Assembly (NCBI GenBank): GCA_934168305.1
Contig: CAKPNF010000001.1
Span: 1 to 64,000 of the forward strand
DNA length: 64,000 nucleotides
Source: an uncultured Clostridia bacterium
GTDB taxonomy: Bacteria > Bacillota > Clostridia > TANB77 > CAG-508
Reading direction: 5' to 3'
Shown: piece by piece, positions 37,252-47,412 of the stretch
Layout: each line of letters begins with the position of its first letter
Position numbering within the stretch: position 1 is the stretch's first letter
Program-made: the position numbers and the translations under genes
Notes under the pieces: generated by a model
Database searches by the model: none
What the model saw: the letters and a program-made list of their open reading frames with translations, nothing else
What the model was told of the DNA's origin: nothing

Positions 37252-38680
37252 ACATAGGAATAGATATAGATAATGTAATATCAAACTTTAACGAAGTTTT
37301 GAAACAAGAATTTTTAGAACATGACAAAAAACTAAGAAATACAGGAATAATTAATCCCAATAAACATATGACTGAAGGAATGTTTGACTGGACAGATGAG
37401 GAATTATTGCCATATTATTTAGAAAACATTGAAAGAATAGCACAAAACTTAGATGTAAAAGAAGGTGCAAAAGAATATATTGAGAAATTAAAAGAAGACG
37501 GACACACAATTGTAATTATTACGGGTAGAGATAATGGAGAATACTCAGACCCATATAGTATGACAAAGAAATGGCTAAAAGAAAAAGGGATAGAATATGA
37601 TAAATTAATATTAACAGATGCGTATAAAAATAATAAACATGCAAAAACAGAAAAATGCTTTGAAAACAATATTGATATAATGATTGATGATTCTAAACGC
37701 AATTGTAGAGATTGTATAGAAAATAACATAACCACTCTTTTAATGGATACACCATATAACAGAACAGAAAAGGATATTATCAGAGTTAATAACTGGAAAG
37801 AAATCTATGAATTTATTACAAATTATAAAAAAGAAAAAGTTAATGTAATACTAGATACAGACACATATAATGAATGTGATGATCAATTTGCACTTGCATA
37901 TTTATTAAAAATCAAGACAAATTCAACATTGAAGCAATAACAGTTGCTCCTTATTCACATATTGATAGAAAAGAAACAATAGAAGAAACAACAGAAAAGA
38001 GTTATAACGAAATATTAAAAATATGCAACTGGTTAAACTTTAAAACAGAAAACAAAGTATTCAAAGGTTCAACTGATTACATATGTAATGGATACGACAA
38101 AAATAATGATGCAGTAAATAAAATTATAGAAGTTGCAAACAAAAATGAAAAAACATATATTTTAGCAATTGGAGCAATTACAAATATTGCGTTAGCAATA
38201 AAAAAATCACCAGAAATTATAAATAAAATACAAGTAATTTGGTTAGGTGGTAACAGCTTTTTAGCAAAAAATAATAGAGAATTTAATTTTGAACAAGATG
38301 TACAAGCAGTTAGAGAAGTATTTGAATCAAAAGTAAAAATAACAGTGATTCCTTGTAAAAATGTGGCATCAAATTTAACAACTTCAATATATGAATTGGA
38401 ACATTTTTTAAAAGGAAAAAATGAGTTATGTGATTATTTATGCCAAAGATTTTACAATGATACATATCATGGAATTCAAGAAAGAAGAGTTATTTGGGAC
38501 ATAAGTGTTATTGCATATATGATTAATAAATCATGGTTTGAAACAGAAGAACTCAGTTGCCCAATTATAAAAGAAGATACATCATACGAATTAACAGAAA
38601 ATAGACACAAAATAACATTTGTTAATTACTTAGAACCTAATAAAATTTATAATGATTTATTTAAAGAATTAGTAGAATAA
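37248..38680 (+). CDS. HAD nucleotidase fused to inosine-uridine-type nucleoside hydrolase, with -1 frameshift
   Basis: About 477 residues if the frame is restored. Residues 1-195 are a 5'(3')-deoxyribonucleotidase-like HAD protein: NIGIDIDNVISNF, IVIITGRDN, IMIDDSKRNC. Residues from about 202 onward are a nucleoside hydrolase: VILDTDTYNECDDQFALAYLL (calcium-binding Asp cluster), AIGAITNIALAIKKSPEI and VIWLGGNSFL. Together they could take a nucleotide to nucleoside to base plus sugar. The frame changes near 37910-37920, inside TTATTAAAAATCAAG: five A residues are present where six would keep the frame (LLKNQDKFNIEAI). This is a -1 change in an A run, unlike the C-GG sites. It may be transcript slippage, a sequencing error or a recent mutation. 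All downstream codons are intact to 38680. Confidence 0.75.
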
Positions 38681-38701
38681 GATATAAGTAGAAAAAGAAA
38701 A

Positions 38702-39514
38702 ATGCAAAAATTTAATTATCATACACATACAAGAAGATGTGGACATGCTGACAATAATATGTCAGATGAAGATTTTGTAAAAGAATTTATCAAGAAAGGT
38801 TTTACAAAAATAGCATTTACAGATCATTGTCCAGAAAAAGAAGAAATAGACCATAGAAAAAATATGAGAATGAAGTACAGTGAAAAAAATGAATATTTAG
38901 AAAGTATCAAATCTTTAAAAGAAAAATACAAAGATATAATAGAAATAGAAACAGGATTTGAAGTTGAATATTTACCAGGGCAAGAAGAAAATCTATTTGA
39001 GTTAAAAAATGAAACAGATAAATTGATTTTGGGACAACATTTTATATTAGATGATAAAAATGAATTAAAAATATTCAGAAAACATGAAATTTCTAATGCA
39101 GATATCTTAAAATATGCCGAATATGTAAGAACAGCAATTGAGAAAAATATACCAAATATAATAGCTCACCCAGACATATATATGCTAAGTAGAACTAATT
39201 TTGGAGAAAATGAAGAAAAGGCAGCACATATAATTTGTAGTACAGCAGAAAAGTATGGAATGCCAATAGAAATTAATTTGTCTGATCCAGTTATGTATAT
39301 AACAGGAAAAAAAGAAAAAATAGATTATCCAAATAAAGAATTTTGGAAAGTAGCTTCTGAATATAAAGACCTAAAAGTTTTATATGGAATAGATGCTCAT
39401 TGGCGTGAACAAATAGAACTATATGAAAAAGCAGTAGAAGTTACAAATAAACTGATTGGACAAGACATTATAAATAAGCTACATTTTTGTAATGAAAATC
39501 TGGAGGTAGAATAA
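38702..39514 (+). CDS. PHP-domain histidinol-phosphatase-like protein
   Basis: 270 residues. The PHP metal site begins with FNYHTHTRRCGHADN and includes FTDHCP, IETGFEVEYLPG, QHFI, IIAHPDIYM and YGIDAHW. It matches HisK/HisJ phosphatases, but with no histidine genes nearby the substrate may be different. It starts 22 bases after the hydrolase gene; the ribosome site is weak. Confidence 0.88.
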   Translation: MQKFNYHTHTRRCGHADNNMSDEDFVKEFIKKGFTKIAFTDHCPEKEEIDHRKNMRMKYSEKNEYLESIKSLKEKYKDIIEIETGFEVEYLPGQEENLFELKNETDKLILGQHFILDDKNELKIFRKHEISNADILKYAEYVRTAIEKNIPNIIAHPDIYMLSRTNFGENEEKAAHIICSTAEKYGMPIEINLSDPVMYITGKKEKIDYPNKEFWKVASEYKDLKVLYGIDAHWREQIELYEKAVEVTNKLIGQDIINKLHFCNENLEVE

Positions 39515-39517
39515 AAG

Positions 39518-40099
39518 ATGAAATTAACAGTAGAAAAAGCAAGAGAAATGTTAGAAGATGCAAGAGGAAAAACACCAAGTGACAAATGGATAGATCACTC
39601 AATTTGTGTGGGAGATTCAGCAGGAAAAATAGCAGAAAAATTAAATTTAGATGTAGATTATGCAAAAACACTTGGGTACATACATGATATAGGAAAATCT
39701 GTAGGAGAGTTTAAAGACCATGTAATGAATGGATACAACTATCTTAAAGAATTAGGATATGATGATGAATATGCAAATATTTGCCTAACACACTCATATT
39801 TAAACAATGATGTATATTGTACAGCAGGAGGAATTCCAACAGATATACCATTTAGAACAGAATTTATTAAAAATCACGAATACACAATATATGAAAAAAT
39901 AATAAATTTATGTGATCTAATGTGTACAGATGTTAATATGACAGTAGATAAAAGACTTATTGATATAATGTCAAGAAGAGGTGCTTATGAAAACACACAA
40001 TATCACATTAAAGAAACTTATAAACTAAAACAATATATTGACGAGCAATTAGGATTTAATCTTTATGATTTATTCCCTAGTATAAAAGATAATTTGTAG
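39518..40099 (+). CDS. HD-domain hydrolase
   Basis: 193 residues. The HD motif appears as WIDHSICVGDSAG with GYIHDIGK (His and Asp metal ligands) and LTHSYLN. It begins 4 bases after the PHP gene, so it is in the same operon. Similar small HD proteins hydrolyse nucleotides or phosphoesters; the substrate is unknown. Confidence 0.88.
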   Translation: MKLTVEKAREMLEDARGKTPSDKWIDHSICVGDSAGKIAEKLNLDVDYAKTLGYIHDIGKSVGEFKDHVMNGYNYLKELGYDDEYANICLTHSYLNNDVYCTAGGIPTDIPFRTEFIKNHEYTIYEKIINLCDLMCTDVNMTVDKRLIDIMSRRGAYENTQYHIKETYKLKQYIDEQLGFNLYDLFPSIKDNL

Positions 40100-40133
40100 G
40101 ATAGATAATATTATATAAAATAAGAGGAAAAAG

Positions 40134-40979
40134 ATGTTAAATAAAGAAAAAATAAAAGAAGCGTTAGAGTATTATGATATAAAAGATGCAGACTACCAAG
40201 AAAAATGCGACAGATGTATTGAAGAAATAAAAAATAATAAAAAGATACAAAATAAAGCAAAAAAAATATATGAAATTTTATATATTGATAAAACAGAAAA
40301 GGTTAGAGAACTATGGAAAGAAAAAGACATAGAAATTTTATTTGAAGAAAAAATAAACCCATTTATAACAAATATATTGTTATTACTTGGACTTGAATAT
40401 CATAAAGAAAATATAAAAAAATACAATTTTGATAATGAACAAATCAAGATTCAAAAACAAAGAATAAGAGAATGTTTGTTAAATGACATTATAAATAAAC
40501 ATTACGATGGAATCAGAATCTCACAAATGTTATGGGGAACATATCTTATAAATGCAAGAATAATAGAATGTGGGAGACTACAATTTGAGCCAACAACAGG
40601 TAATAAAATTAAAATACATATACCAGCAGGAAAAAATCTTGATATAAAAGAAGTAAAAGAATCAATACAAAACTCAAAAAAATTATTAAAAAAATATTAT
40701 AATATAGAAAATCCAAAATATATTTGTGAATCATGGTTATTAAGTAAAGAAATATCAAAAATGTTAGATGAAAATTCAAATATCAAAAAATTTCAAGAAC
40801 TTTTTGAAATACAAAGTTCTAAAAATGGAATAGATGATGTTTTGAATTTTGTATTTAATTTAAAAAAATGTGATAATTATAATGAACTACCAGAAACAAC
40901 AAGATTACAAAAAAATATAAAAGAATTTTTAATGAAGCATGAAACAATATATGAAGGATATGGAGAGTTAAAAGGATAG
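40134..40979 (+). CDS. Acyltransferase-domain protein with GNAT_C-like C-terminus
   Basis: 281 residues. The C-terminal half matches the pattern of the GNAT-like C-terminal domain (PF18164): IECGRLQFEP, IKIHIPAGKNLDIKEVKESI, KYICESWLLSKEI and NSNIKKFQELFEI. The N-terminal half is helical and would match the paired acyltransferase N-terminal domain. Function unknown. Last gene of the group that starts with the HAD-hydrolase fusion. Confidence 0.75.
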   Translation: MLNKEKIKEALEYYDIKDADYQEKCDRCIEEIKNNKKIQNKAKKIYEILYIDKTEKVRELWKEKDIEILFEEKINPFITNILLLLGLEYHKENIKKYNFDNEQIKIQKQRIRECLLNDIINKHYDGIRISQMLWGTYLINARIIECGRLQFEPTTGNKIKIHIPAGKNLDIKEVKESIQNSKKLLKKYYNIENPKYICESWLLSKEISKMLDENSNIKKFQELFEIQSSKNGIDDVLNFVFNLKKCDNYNELPETTRLQKNIKEFLMKHETIYEGYGELKG

Positions 40980-41105
40980 TACAAATAAAAAAGTACTATC
41001 TTTTATTTCATAGATAAAGTGACAAAATTTATAGTAAAAAAGTCACTTAAAAGTCACTTTCAAAAACTATACTAAATATAACAAAAAAAGAAAGTAGGGA
41101 AGAAT

Positions 41106-41789
41106 ATGGAAATATTAAGAGTAGAAAACTTAAACAAAACATACGGAAAAGGAGAAAATCAAGTAAAAGCAGTAGATAACGTATCGTTTTCTGTACAAAA
41201 AGGAGAATTTGTAGCAATAATCGGAGCAAGTGGAAGCGGAAAGTCTACACTATTACATTTAATTGGTGGAGTAGACAGACCAACATCAGGGAAAGTTTTT
41301 ATAGATGGAAAAGATATTTACACTTTAAATGACGATAATCTAGCTATTTTTAGAAGAAGACAAATTGGTTTAATTTACCAATTTTATAATTTAATACCAG
41401 TACTAAATGTTGCAGAAAATATCACATTACCAACAAAATTAGATGGTAGAGATGTTGATGAAAGAAGACTAAATGATTTATTAAAAACTTTAGGGCTTGA
41501 AAAAAGAAAATACAATTTACCAAACCAATTATCAGGAGGTCAACAACAAAGAGTTTCTATTGGTAGAGCGATGATGAATGAACCTGCATTAATGCTTGCA
41601 GATGAGCCAACTGGAAACTTAGATTCAAAGGCAAGTGAAGAAATTATTTCATTATTAAGACTTTCAAATAAAAAGTATAATCAAACCGTTATAGTTATAA
41701 CACATGACGAAAAAATTGCATTAGAAGCAGATAGAATTATAACAATTGATGATGGAAAAATAATTAAAGATGAAAGGACTGGAAAATAA
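41106..41789 (+). CDS. ABC transporter ATP-binding protein (MacB/LolD type)
   Basis: 227 residues. Walker A IGASGSGKST (about 40-49), Q loop YQFYNLIP, signature LSGGQQQRVSIGRA, Walker B LMLADEPTGNLDS and the H-loop His in VIVITHDE. It pairs with the FtsX-type permease directly after it (ATAATG overlap). Such pairs export or sense wall-active peptides. Confidence 0.96.
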   Translation: MEILRVENLNKTYGKGENQVKAVDNVSFSVQKGEFVAIIGASGSGKSTLLHLIGGVDRPTSGKVFIDGKDIYTLNDDNLAIFRRRQIGLIYQFYNLIPVLNVAENITLPTKLDGRDVDERRLNDLLKTLGLEKRKYNLPNQLSGGQQQRVSIGRAMMNEPALMLADEPTGNLDSKASEEIISLLRLSNKKYNQTVIVITHDEKIALEADRIITIDDGKIIKDERTGK

Positions 41790-44476
41790 TGAAAGTTTTA
41801 AATGAATTAAGTGTAAAGGATTTAAGGCTAAATAAAAAAAGGTCAATTGTAATTATAATTGGTATTATTTTATCAACAGCTTTAATCTGTGGAGTAGCAG
41901 GGCTTATAACAAGTTTTCAAAAGACATTTGTAGAAACTGCCAAAAATAGTCAAGGAAATTATCATGCAATTTTTTATAATGTTCCAAAAAATGAGCTTAA
42001 ATATATTGAAGAAAATAGAAGTATTGAAGACTACTATTTATCAGAAGAATTAGGATATAGTTATTTAACAAATGGAAAAACATCAACAGGAGAAGAAGAA
42101 AAGCCACTTGTTAATATTATTTCAATGAATGACAAGTTTTTAAATAATATGGCTATAAATGTACAAGAAGGTAGATTACCAGAAAATGATGGTGAACTTG
42201 CAATTTCAGCTAGAATAAATGAAAAATTTAAGACAAATTACAAAGTTGGAGATACTATAATATTAAATGTTGGAGAATTAAAAGGAACTTTAGAGAATCA
42301 AAATGCTAATTATTATGATGAAGAACAAATCCTAAAAACAGATGGAACAGAACAAACAACTGAAAATGAAATTGTTAACGTAACTTCAAAAACATATAAA
42401 ATTGTTGGAATAATAGAAAGACCAACTATAACAATTGAACCATATGAAGCAGATTGGTTTACAGTTATCACAAAAATGCAAACAATAAATAAAAAAGCAA
42501 ATATAGCAGTTCTATATACAAAACCAAATGATTACGTAAAAAACACAGAAAGCATAAACCAAATGGTAACCGCAAAATCTGGAACAAAAGAAAATGATTT
42601 TAATAGAGTTAACGGGTTAGATAAAACATATAAAAGTTATAAATATAAGATAAAAATAAATAAAGAATTATTATCATTTCAAGGAGCAAGTCTAGATGAT
42701 GACACATTAAGAACAATTTATGGATTAGGAGCATTTATAATGGGAATTGTTCTAGTATCAAGTGTATTTGTTATTAGAAATGGATTTGCAATATCAATAA
42801 CAGAGAGATTAAAACAATATGGAATGCTTTCAAGCATAGGAGCAACAAAAAAACAAATCAAAAAAAGTGTTTATTTTGAAGGCTTTATATTAGGAATTAT
42901 AGGAATACCTCTAGGAATTTTAAGTGGAATATTTGCAATTTATATATTAGTAAATGTAGTAAATTACATATTAAAAGATTATGTATCAAGTGGAACTTTA
43001 TTAACATATGGAATATCATGGTCTGCAATAGTCGTAAGTATAATTGTATCAGTTGTAACAATATGGCTATCTTGCAGAAATTCAGCTAAAAAAGCATCAA
43101 AAATCACACCAATTGAAGCAATAAGAAGTTCAGAAGATGTAAAATTAAAGGCTAAAAAAATAAAATGTCCAAAAATCATAACAAAAATATTCAAAACAGG
43201 TGGAGAAATAGCATACAAAAACTTAAAAAGAAGCAAGAAAAAATATAGAACAACTGTAATTTCAATAATAGTAAGTGTTGTAATATTTATTGCAATATCA
43301 AGTTTTATACAATATGGATTCAAAATGTCAAGTGCATATTATACAGAAAAAGATTATAATTATGTAGTATATGCGTACACAAGTACGTCACCTGAAGATA
43401 CAGAAGAATTTGCAAAAGACCAAGCAAAAAATTTAAAAATGTTAACAGATATATCAAACTTGCCAGATGTAGGAGAGGTATCAATAAATAAAAGCAATTC
43501 ATTCGAAATGAATATGGATGAAAAACACAAAGCAGAACTAACTGAATATGGAAAAGATATTAAAGCAAGATATTCAGAGTCAAATTCAGACCAAGAACAA
43601 ATAGATACAATAAATGTTATTTCATTAAGCAAAAATGTATATGAAGCTTATTTGAAAAAAATAGGCGGAGATTATGAAACATACAAAGATGGAGCAATTT
43701 TGATTGATAACAATATTAATACAAATGACCAAGGAAAAAGAATCCAAGGTAGTATGTACACTTGGAAAAAGGGAGATACTGTAACTGGAAAAATAGGAGA
43801 CAAGGAATATAACGTTAAAATAGTAGCAAGAACAGAAGAGAGACCTAAGGGAGTAAACATTATGTATAATTCCAATGCATTTTTTATTGTGAGTGAAGAA
43901 TTCATAAACAAAACTGGGTATGAAACTGCTTCATTATATGCACAATCAAATGATGCTTATAAATTAGATGAAGAAGTAGAACAATATAAAAATGATAATA
44001 ATCTTACTAATTCTAATTTGAATACATTTAATATGGAAAAATCAGTCAAGGCTGAAAATGCAGTTATATTAGTTATCTCAATATTCTTATATGGATTTAT
44101 TGGAGTAATTACATTAATAGGAATAACAAATATTTTTAACACTATAACAACAAATATGAATTTAAGAAAAAAAGAATTTGCAATGCTTAAATCAATAGGA
44201 ATGACTAAAAAAGAATTTGATAGAATGATTAGATTAGAAAGTATTTTCTATGGTGTTAAATCTTTGGTTATTGGTATACCAATTGGATTAGTGCTATCTT
44301 ACGGTATGTATAATGTGTTTAGAAATAGTATGGAAATGGAATATGTATTACCTTATAAATCAATTGCGGTTGCAGTGATATTTGTGGCTGTTGTTATCGG
44401 TATTATTATGAGATATTCTATGAGCAAGATTAATAAACAAAATATTATTGAGACTATTAGAAATGATAATATATAA
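41789..44476 (+). CDS. FtsX-type ABC transporter permease
   Basis: 895 residues. It has the four-helix core duplicated: an N-terminal helix near 20-40, a large extracellular MacB-like domain to about 300, three helices (about 310-430), a linker, then a second helix (about 490-515), an extracellular domain and three C-terminal helices (about 750-890). FtsX signatures occur twice (ERLKQYGMLSSIGATKKQIKKS and LRKKEFAMLKSIGMTKKEFDRM). Likely a Vex/BceB-like exporter or sensor working with the ATPase gene before it and perhaps with the two-component system at 34370. Confidence 0.93.
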   Translation: MKVLNELSVKDLRLNKKRSIVIIIGIILSTALICGVAGLITSFQKTFVETAKNSQGNYHAIFYNVPKNELKYIEENRSIEDYYLSEELGYSYLTNGKTSTGEEEKPLVNIISMNDKFLNNMAINVQEGRLPENDGELAISARINEKFKTNYKVGDTIILNVGELKGTLENQNANYYDEEQILKTDGTEQTTENEIVNVTSKTYKIVGIIERPTITIEPYEADWFTVITKMQTINKKANIAVLYTKPNDYVKNTESINQMVTAKSGTKENDFNRVNGLDKTYKSYKYKIKINKELLSFQGASLDDDTLRTIYGLGAFIMGIVLVSSVFVIRNGFAISITERLKQYGMLSSIGATKKQIKKSVYFEGFILGIIGIPLGILSGIFAIYILVNVVNYILKDYVSSGTLLTYGISWSAIVVSIIVSVVTIWLSCRNSAKKASKITPIEAIRSSEDVKLKAKKIKCPKIITKIFKTGGEIAYKNLKRSKKKYRTTVISIIVSVVIFIAISSFIQYGFKMSSAYYTEKDYNYVVYAYTSTSPEDTEEFAKDQAKNLKMLTDISNLPDVGEVSINKSNSFEMNMDEKHKAELTEYGKDIKARYSESNSDQEQIDTINVISLSKNVYEAYLKKIGGDYETYKDGAILIDNNINTNDQGKRIQGSMYTWKKGDTVTGKIGDKEYNVKIVARTEERPKGVNIMYNSNAFFIVSEEFINKTGYETASLYAQSNDAYKLDEEVEQYKNDNNLTNSNLNTFNMEKSVKAENAVILVISIFLYGFIGVITLIGITNIFNTITTNMNLRKKEFAMLKSIGMTKKEFDRMIRLESIFYGVKSLVIGIPIGLVLSYGMYNVFRNSMEMEYVLPYKSIAVAVIFVAVVIGIIMRYSMSKINKQNIIETIRNDNI

Positions 44477-44482
44477 AGGTAT

Positions 44483-44510
44483 AAGAGAGTTTATTTAAGG
44501 ACTCTCTTTA
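44483..44510 (+). terminator. Hairpin after the FtsX gene
   Basis: AAGAGAGT pairs with ACTCTCTT across a 10-base loop, followed by a weak T-rich stretch. Confidence 0.5.
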
Positions 44511-44533
44511 AAATTTATATTTTATAATTTTTC

Positions 44534-44562
44534 TTGACAATTTATGGAAATGACCGTATACT
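44534..44562 (+). promoter_or_regulatory. Consensus promoter of the M14 peptidase gene
   Basis: TTGACA at 44534-44539 and TATACT at 44557-44562 with exactly 17 bases between. Confidence 0.75.
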
Positions 44563-44605
44563 ATGTCTATAGACTTATATTTTATAGCAAGAGGAGATGA
44601 AAGAA

Positions 44606-45971
44606 GTGAAAAACAACATTTTAGATTACGAACAAGTAAATGAGATTTTAGACAATTTAGTAGAAGACAAAACTTTTGTAGAATTAAATGATTTAGGTAA
44701 TACAGAATATGGATTACCAATAAGACATTTTACAATAGGTAATGGAAATAATGATATTGTAATTACTCGGTGCAACACATGGAAGTGAAATAATTACAAC
44801 AGATTTTGCATTAAAATTAATGAACAATATAAATAATAATCCAAAAAGATGGGATGATATTTTAAAAGAATTTAAGCTACATTTAATTCCTATGCTTAAT
44901 CCAGAAGGTTATTTGATTTCTTCTTGTGCAATAAGAAAATTGATACCAAGAGAAATGCCACAAGAAGAAGCGGAAAAAATAGCTAAAAAATATTATATAG
45001 CATATAAAAGTGATGATATTCATGAACATATCGAAAAAGAACATATAGCAATGTTTAGAAATATTGATTATACATGTATCCCTAATAAATATAAAAACAT
45101 AAAAAATTCGTTAAAAGAAATTTTTGAAAAATATCCAGATTTACCTAAAAATTGTTTACATATATGGAGTGCAAACGCTAATGGTGTAGACGTTCAGGCT
45201 AATTCAAGTTATAACCCAAAAATTTCTCGAATTTTAAATGATGAAGATATATATATGGAAATAAAAAGGCATAACAATTTAAATATTTCACATCCAGGAC
45301 CAATAAATTGCCCTTTTGATAAAGAAAAGGGATTTAAAGTTGAAAAAGAAACAATGGCAATTGCCAATTTATTAGATTCATTACAAAACAGTGAAAAATT
45401 ATTTGCTTATTTAAATTATCATAGTACAGGTGGGTTTATCTTCCAAAGACCAGCAACAATACCTGAGAGGATGAATATAAGTAAAGAAAATATTGTAAAA
45501 AAACAAATAGTTAATTATATGTTGGCAAAAACGTATCAAGATAAGACTTATAAAAATGCAGGATTTGATGAAAATGGTAATGATAGAAGAGAAAATTCAA
45601 AATATAATATTTATACTAGGGAATCTAGTGCAACATCTAGTAATGACATTTTTAGACTAAAATATTCACAGAATTTACTTATAGAGCTTTCAGCTATGGG
45701 AGGTAATCCAATAGCACCATATGGAGACATTAAAGGAAATTATACCAATGTTATAAACTCTAATTTAGATGCAGTTAAATATACTTTAGATGTTGCAAGA
45801 ATTGCACAAATGATTTCAGAAGCTACCTATCAAGTTATTAAAAAATATGAACCGAATGTAAATTATGAAGCATTAACTGATGTTCAAGACATAATTTATA
45901 AAGAATTTTCTGAAAAAATTAAAACGTTGCAAAATATGGAAAAGGAAGAGAATGAAGAATATGATAGATAA
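44606..45971 (+). CDS. M14-family zinc carboxypeptidase, with +1 frameshift
   Basis: 454 residues when the extra C at 44768 is skipped. The first zinc motif, ATHGSE (HxxE), begins directly after the shift; the second zinc His lies in LNYHSTGG and the catalytic Glu in LLIELSAMGG. An M14 peptidase cuts C-terminal residues, in Gram-positives often from wall peptides. The start is probably GTG at 44606, 9 bases after GAGGAG; ATG at 44597 touches the ribosome site. Unshifted translation gives only 63 residues. It overlaps the YkuD gene by 20 bases. Confidence 0.82.
44768..44771 (+). other. +1 frameshift site C-GGT in the M14 peptidase gene
   Basis: ATT GTA ATT ACT, extra C at 44768, GGT GCA ACA CAT GGA AGT GAA. 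The shifted reading gives IVITGATHGSE, the family-typical approach to the zinc motif. It is the only site with GGT instead of GGA. Confidence 0.85.
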
Positions 45972-46485
45972 TGAAATTATAGTTTTAATTAATTCAAATA
46001 ATACAATTTTAAAATTTCCTAAATGCAACATAGAAATACCAGCATTTATAGGAAAAAATGGACCAACATTAAACAAAAAAGAAGGAGATGGTTGTACTCC
46101 AATTGGTGAATTTAATTTTGGTCTACTGCTTGGAACACATGATAGAATTTCTAATGAAAATTATAGTTATACAAAAATAAATTCTAATATGTATTGGGTT
46201 GATGATAGCAATTCTATTTATTATAATAAATTAGTTGATATAACTAAAGAAAAAAAAGATTGGAATAGTGCGGAACATTTAATTGATTATCCAATTCAAT
46301 ATGAATATTTAATAGAGATAAAGAGCAATCCTCTTAATATCCCTAACAAAGGAAGTGCAATATTTCTTCATTGTAGTAATAACACGGCAACTCATGGATG
46401 CATAGCAATAAATAGGAATGATATGAAAAAGTTAGTCAATAATATTGACAAAAATACTAAAATCAATATAATTCAGCAAATGTAA
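45952..46485 (+). CDS. L,D-transpeptidase (YkuD) family protein
   Basis: 177 residues. It ends with the catalytic YkuD motif: IFLHCSNNTATHGCIAIN with Cys as nucleophile. An N-terminal beta domain has FIGKNGPTLNKKEGDGCTPIGEF. No signal peptide is clear, which is unusual for an enzyme acting on the wall. The start could be 45952 or the ATG at 45961. It is coupled to the M14 gene, suggesting joint work on wall or peptide substrates. Confidence 0.85.
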   Translation: MKNMIDNEIIVLINSNNTILKFPKCNIEIPAFIGKNGPTLNKKEGDGCTPIGEFNFGLLLGTHDRISNENYSYTKINSNMYWVDDSNSIYYNKLVDITKEKKDWNSAEHLIDYPIQYEYLIEIKSNPLNIPNKGSAIFLHCSNNTATHGCIAINRNDMKKLVNNIDKNTKINIIQQM

Positions 46486-46511
46486 GAATATAAAAATGTT
46501 ATGTCTAGATA

Positions 46512-46540
46512 TTGACAATAATATAACTTTATTATATACT
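46512..46540 (+). promoter_or_regulatory. Consensus promoter of the gene at 46593
   Basis: TTGACA at 46512-46517 and TATACT at 46535-46540 with 17 bases between. Confidence 0.75.
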
Positions 46541-46592
46541 GTAAAAAAGAAAAATGTAAACAATATTAACAAAATATTTTTGGAGGTAGAAA

Positions 46593-46823
46593 ATGAGCGT
46601 ATATATAACTATGAAAGAAAAAGACGTTGAAAAAAACAGGGATTTTGTGATATATAATTATATTGCATCACAAAAAAATATAACACAAGCAAAATTACAG
46701 GAGGATTTACGGAAAAAATATGGATTGAAACTTGATGAAAATCAAATTCAAGAAACCATTTTATATTATGTAAAAAACGGAGTTTTATCTCCTAGAATTG
46801 GGCATTATAAGGTTAAAAATTAA
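46593..46823 (+). CDS. Small protein of unknown function, possibly winged helix (76 aa)
   Basis: Helical, with a pattern like a winged helix: FVIYNYIASQKNITQAKLQEDLRKKYG, then LDENQIQETILYYVKNGVLSPRIGHYKV. Strong ribosome site TTGGAGGTAGAAA. One in-frame CGG (46707-46709) is read as Arg in LRKKYG, a natural helix context; a +1 shift there would end the protein within a few codons. Own promoter, and weak hairpins follow. It shares these traits with the orphan genes at 5659, 26856 and 62705. Confidence 0.65.
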   Translation: MSVYITMKEKDVEKNRDFVIYNYIASQKNITQAKLQEDLRKKYGLKLDENQIQETILYYVKNGVLSPRIGHYKVKN

Positions 46824-47001
46824 AACGAAAGGGAAGTCGATGACTTCTCTTTTGTCATTATACAAAACCATTCCTTACTAAACTGTAACAAGCAATGATA
46901 GAAATTTATGACTTTTAAATAAATTAGATTGAAAAGCAAAATAAAGTATGCTAAAATCAACATGAAAAACGTAAATATAAAAAATTAATGTAGGTGAAAA
47001 A

Positions 47002-47328
47002 ATGTACTATACATATATGATAAGATGTGCAGACAACTCAATTTACACAGGAATAACAAATGATTTAAACAAACGTCTAAATGAACACAAAACAAAAAGC
47101 AAAAATGGAGCAAAATACACAAAATCACATACTGCAATAAAATTTGAAACAGTATGGAAAAGCAGGGACAAATCATTAGCATGTAAGCTAGAATATCAAA
47201 TTAAACAACTTACAAAAAAGCAAAAAGAAAATCTAATAAATGGAGAAAAATTATCAACATATCTACACGGAAAAGTAGACTGCAGGAGATATAGAAAATG
47301 CTCATCTATTAATGATGCCATACTTTGA
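47002..47328 (+). CDS. GIY-YIG nuclease-domain protein, UPF0213 (YhbQ-like)
   Basis: 108 residues. YYTYMIRCADNSIYTGITNDLNKRLNEH carries the GIY-YIG core (here YTYM...YTGIT) with the conserved Arg and His; FETVWKSRDKSLACKLEYQIKQLTKKQKE completes the domain. YhbQ-type proteins may be DNA repair nucleases; their role is not settled. Start at 47002 follows AGGTGAAAAA. It ends inside a hairpin. Confidence 0.88.
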   Translation: MYYTYMIRCADNSIYTGITNDLNKRLNEHKTKSKNGAKYTKSHTAIKFETVWKSRDKSLACKLEYQIKQLTKKQKENLINGEKLSTYLHGKVDCRRYRKCSSINDAIL

Positions 47329-47359
47329 ACCAATTTAAGAACATCCCCATTGGTTCAAA
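47324..47359. repeat. Palindrome at the end of the GIY-YIG gene
   Basis: TTTGAACCAAT at 47324-47334 pairs perfectly with ATTGGTTCAAA at 47349-47359; it includes the stop codon. It may stop transcription between this gene and addA or be another small repeat. Confidence 0.55.
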
Positions 47360-47412
47360 AAGTCGGATGATGATTGACTGAGCGAAGCGTAGTGAAAGGA
47401 GAATAAAAGTTA

